Part shown: one piece after another, positions 7,040 to 8,660 of the stretch
Layout: every line of letters starts with the position of its first letter
Position numbering within the stretch: position 1 is the stretch's first letter
NCBI GenBank assembly: GCA_934555865.1
Contig: CAKTFI010000041.1
Coordinates: forward strand, 1-8,660
Length of the DNA stretch: 8,660 bases
DNA from: an uncultured Christensenellaceae bacterium
GTDB lineage: Bacteria; Bacillota; Clostridia; Christensenellales; Christensenellaceae
Reading direction: 5' to 3'
Notes under the pieces: generated by a model
Seen by the model: only the letters and a program-made list of their open reading frames with translations
What the model was told of the DNA's origin: nothing
Databases searched by the model: none
Made by a program: the position numbers and the translations under genes

Positions 7040-7408
7040 TCAGACCTCCTCCTGCCGTTCCAGGAACTTCAGCTTGGCAAAGCTCTCCTCGCTGAGCGCA
7101 TGCTCCATCTGGCAGGCTTCCCGCTCCGCCGTCTGCTCGTCGATGCCCGCCTCCATCAGCTTCGCCTTGAAAAAGCAGTGCTTTTCATAGGTCTTTTCGG
7201 CCACATCGCGGCCCTCTGCCGTGAATTCCAAAAAAGCGCCGTCCGGCTTCAAAAAGCCGCCCTGCCGCAGCAGGCTCACGGCCCGGCTGACGCTTGGCTT
7301 GCTCACGCCCAGGTGTTCGGCCAGGTCCGTCGGGCGAACCTCCCACTTCTCCTTTTGCAAAACCAGGATCGCTTCCAAATAATCCTCTCCCGAGGTGCGT
7401 AATTTCAT
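7040..7408 (-). CDS. DtxR/MntR-family metal-dependent transcriptional repressor
   Basis: This 122-residue regulator should dimerise and bind DNA when loaded with Fe(II) or Mn(II). A winged helix lies at about 5-65, with the recognition helix in LGVSKPSVSRAVSLL. A helical metal-binding and dimer domain follows (about 66-115). The C-terminal SH3-like domain of DtxR/IdeR is absent, so its length matches MntR. Candidate ligands are Asp9, Glu12, His77, Cys99, Glu102 and His103. Cys99 in the CxxEH motif is the DtxR/IdeR pattern, whereas Asp9 is the MntR pattern, so iron versus manganese cannot be settled. The ATG at 7408 is the only reasonable start, although its nearest AGGAG (7424-7428) is 15 bases away, longer than usual. 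A palindrome 27 bases upstream suggests autoregulation. Confidence 0.9.
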   Translation of the reverse strand: MKLRTSGEDYLEAILVLQKEKWEVRPTDLAEHLGVSKPSVSRAVSLLRQGGFLKPDGAFLEFTAEGRDVAEKTYEKHCFFKAKLMEAGIDEQTAEREACQMEHALSEESFAKLKFLERQEEV

Positions 7409-7434
7409 CGCTGCGCTCGCTTTCTCCTCTCCTG

Positions 7435-7454
7435 TGGTTAGTTTTTGCTAACCA
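7435..7454 (-). promoter_or_regulatory. Predicted DtxR/MntR-type operator upstream of the regulator
   Basis: TGGTTAG (7435-7441) and CTAACCA (7448-7454) form a 7-bp inverted repeat with the 6-base spacer TTTTTG. The half-sites GGTTAG/CTAACC are those of the classical DtxR box, here set further apart. It ends 27 bases before the regulator's start codon, right for blocking its transcription. A near-identical copy precedes the next gene upstream. No convincing -10/-35 pair is seen around it, and I see no terminator in 7409-7556, so the regulator may also be read through from the upstream gene. Confidence 0.75.
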
Positions 7455-7556
7455 TTAGTGCCGCCAAGGCTTTCCTTTCCCCCACGGCCGCCTTATCGAT
7501 TCCGCCAAACTTCCTGCCGCGCGCCGCGGGCGATATAGTCCGGCCCCGCGCCCTTC

Positions 7557-8186
7557 CTACAGCCGCTTGTAGCCGCAGTCGCAATACGGCCCGCCGGAGG
7601 CAAGGGTGTATTCCCGCACGAATCTCGACGCGCCGCCCGCCTCGCTCATGCTGTAATCCCGATGGCACAGCGCCGGCGTCAGGTCATATAGTCCCAGCTT
7701 TTGCATCAGCGTGCAGATGCCGCACGCCGTAAAGCGCGCTTCATAGCCGCTGGCGTCCGGATATTCATAAAACTCCATGTTCCAGGAATAGGGGTTCCGG
7801 TCGGTCGCCCGGCATTTTTCCGTCTCCCGCATGCCCCGGACATCCGCGGCGGAAAATTTCTTTTGCCCGCTCTTGCGGCAGAACCAGCGCATGAGCGGCG
7901 TCATCATGGCGCGCTCATAGTAGTCCGTCAGCCCCTCCACCGTGGGCCGCTGCGGCATGCACAGCACAAACGCCCCGAGCATCGCCGCGCTCACGATGTT
8001 CCTTTGAAAGCGGTCTCCCCGCTCGAACGCGGGAATCTCCGAGAGGATCTGCCGGTACTTTCCTTTTGCCCGCTTCGCGAGCCGCCCGGCCTCTGCGGGG
8101 TCGATTGCAAACACTTCCGTCAGCTGCACGCGAAAGGAGTTCACGAACAGCGCCCACATCCCCATGGGCATCCCGGCATACTTCAT
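7557..8186 (-). CDS. L-2-amino-thiazoline-4-carboxylate hydrolase family protein
   Basis: This 209-residue soluble protein has no signal peptide or membrane segment. It is assigned to the ATC hydrolase family (named for a Pseudomonas enzyme that opens the thiazoline ring on the way to L-cysteine) from its C-terminal half. That half shows NPYSWNMEF, then a Cys/Asp pattern: FTACGICTL (Cys155, Cys158), CHRDYSM (Cys174, Asp177), and a terminal TLASGGPYCDCGY (Cys202, Cys204). Most relatives I recall end in CDF, so Cys204 is unusual. Eight cysteines in 209 residues is high. The ATG at 8186 is chosen because GGAGG (8196-8200) lies nine bases upstream. The open frame continues to 8321, but that part is low-complexity and unsupported. 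The strong promoter and predicted metalloregulator operator upstream, and the regulator gene downstream, suggest metal-dependent expression. Real activity in clostridial members of this family is not established. Confidence 0.8.
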   Translation of the reverse strand: MKYAGMPMGMWALFVNSFRVQLTEVFAIDPAEAGRLAKRAKGKYRQILSEIPAFERGDRFQRNIVSAAMLGAFVLCMPQRPTVEGLTDYYERAMMTPLMRWFCRKSGQKKFSAADVRGMRETEKCRATDRNPYSWNMEFYEYPDASGYEARFTACGICTLMQKLGLYDLTPALCHRDYSMSEAGGASRFVREYTLASGGPYCDCGYKRL

Positions 8187-8360
8187 CGGTTCCTTCCTCC
8201 CCTTCGGCGGGTCCCCCGGCACGGCGCCCGGCAATGCAGATGGCCGCTGCCCCGCTGCGCCGCGACGCCACCCCTTGCCCGCCTGCGCAGCACGCCTCTC
8301 CCGCCCGGCCGCCGGACCCACGGCCCGGCCGATATGCTCTGCGCAATGGCCTCACGGCAA

Positions 8361-8380
8361 TAGTTAGTTTTGGCTAACCA
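8361..8380 (-). promoter_or_regulatory. Predicted DtxR/MntR-type operator upstream of the hydrolase-family gene
   Basis: TAGTTAG (8361-8367) and CTAACCA (8374-8380) are separated by TTTTGG. The GTTAG/CTAAC core and 6-base spacing match the site at 7435-7454, and 17 of 19 positions from 8362 to 8380 agree between the two. It sits about 40-60 bases downstream of the predicted transcription start, so binding would block elongation or an unseen internal promoter. Confidence 0.72.
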
Positions 8381-8390
8381 TCGGCGTTTT

Positions 8391-8419
8391 GAAAAGCCGT
8401 CCGCCAAGGACAGCTTTTC
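8391..8419 (-). other. 12-bp stem-loop at the predicted 5' end of the hydrolase-family transcript
   Basis: On the minus strand GAAAAGCTGTCC pairs with GGACGGCTTTTC around a TTGGC loop, a full 12-bp stem with one G/U pair. On the plus strand that pair becomes a C/A mismatch, so the minus-strand RNA is the better fold. It could be a 5' stabilising hairpin or a poor terminator for the partial gene upstream. It has no T run after the stem, only TTTT inside it. Confidence 0.6.
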
Positions 8420-8425
8420 TATCTA

Positions 8426-8454
8426 TTTATAACATAAAATGCGGCCCTCGTCAA
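8426..8454 (-). promoter_or_regulatory. Strong SigA-type promoter for the hydrolase-family gene
   Basis: On the minus strand TTGACG (plus 8449-8454) and TATAAA (plus 8426-8431) are separated by exactly 17 bases. TGT directly upstream of the -10 makes it an extended -10. Transcription should begin near 8419. It is the best promoter in the window and lies only eight bases past the stop of the preceding gene. Confidence 0.8.
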
Positions 8455-8461
8455 TAACCCC

Positions 8462-8660
8462 TCAGGCATCCGCGGCAGGTTCCTTCGGCTCTACCACCGG
8501 CAGCGTCAGGCGCTCAAACGCCCGCAGCATCTTGGAATGCCGGATGACGAAGTGAATGGCCGGGGCCTTGTTTTTGGAGACCATCACCCACTGCCCCTCG
8601 TGCATGCGGATCTGGATGTTCCAAAAGGCCGGGGCCGCGTTTGCCTGCACCGTATAGCGC
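8462..8660 (-). CDS. C-terminal end of an unrecognised protein (5' part outside window)
   Basis: The frame is open to the window edge and ends with TGA at 8462-8464, giving the last 65 residues of a longer protein. A GTG at 8650 could be read as a start, but the frame continues past it with no ribosome binding site, so a partial gene is more likely. The visible part alternates hydrophobic and polar residues (FWNIQIRMHEGQW, then HFVIRH), as in a small beta-rich domain, and ends in a Pro/Glu/Ala tail. I do not recognise a family. Promoter spacing suggests it is not co-transcribed by design with the next gene. Confidence 0.6.
   Translation of the reverse strand, partial: RYTVQANAAPAFWNIQIRMHEGQWVMVSKNKAPAIHFVIRHSKMLRAFERLTLPVVEPKEPAADA

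Larger units (their letters stand above)
8187..8419 (-). other. Long 5' leader of the hydrolase-family gene
   Basis: From the predicted transcription start near 8419 to the ATG at 8186 there are about 230 bases. The leader begins with a hairpin, carries the operator, then runs through about 170 very GC-rich bases to the ribosome binding site. I find no known riboswitch pattern in it and no supported gene on either strand. Confidence 0.4.

Noticed and set aside
6913..7534. A 13-base repeat, CGCCGCGGGCGAT, at 6913-6925 and 7522-7534, both downstream of minus-strand genes.
   Set aside because: One shared 13-mer is expected by chance in 8.7 kb of GC-rich DNA, and the similarity does not extend convincingly on either side.
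8066..8377. Plus-strand frames opposite the hydrolase-family leader.
   Set aside because: They are Arg/Pro/Ala-rich low-complexity translations with no ribosome binding site, and they run through the operator.
7438..8381. Both operators, read on the minus strand, contain a six-codon mini-ORF (ATG GTT AGC, then AAA or CAA, AAC TAA), which might look like a pair of regulatory leader peptides.
   Set aside because: The codons are a by-product of the palindrome itself. There is no suitable ribosome binding site and no codon-level pattern beyond the operator consensus.

Overview
The window is a dense, GC-rich (about 60%) piece of bacterial chromosome. Shine-Dalgarno sites of the AGGAGG type, short intergenic gaps, hairpin/T-run terminators, lipobox lipoproteins and a ComEB-type deaminase point to a Gram-positive host. 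A high-GC member of the Clostridia is my best guess. That placement is inferred from gene content and is not proven. I see no mobile element, CRISPR array, rRNA or tRNA.

Positions 1-2310 hold the end of a plus-strand import operon of the nitrate/sulfonate/taurine/thiamine-precursor ABC class: a truncated ATPase, an overlapping permease and a lipoprotein binding protein. A hairpin terminator closes it and also serves the convergent operon on the other side. Positions 2317-4111 hold a two-gene minus-strand operon for the cell envelope: a membrane-anchored SPOR-domain protein followed by a polysaccharide deacetylase. The stop codon of the first overlaps the ribosome binding site of the second. 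A divergent promoter region (4112-4235) leads into a plus-strand dCMP deaminase (4236-4700), which has a clear extended -10 promoter and two terminators behind it. A large plus-strand lipoprotein (4931-6808) follows. It has a long helical N-terminal half and a C-terminal transglutaminase-like fold with a Cys/His/Glu triad, and it is closed by a 13-bp perfect terminator.

The right-hand third (7040-8454, minus strand) is the most interesting part. A DtxR/MntR-family metalloregulator (7040-7408) lies downstream of an L-2-amino-thiazoline-4-carboxylate hydrolase-family gene (7557-8186). The same near-palindrome, built from the half-sites GTTAG and CTAAC with a 6-nt spacer, occurs upstream of both genes (7435-7454 and 8361-8380) in the same orientation. 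This looks like a two-gene metal regulon with autoregulation. The hydrolase-family gene has a strong upstream promoter, a predicted transcript that begins directly with a 12-bp hairpin, and a leader of about 230 nt that contains the operator. The regulator's metal ligands mix MntR-type and DtxR-type residues. At the far right is the C-terminal end of an unrecognised minus-strand gene.
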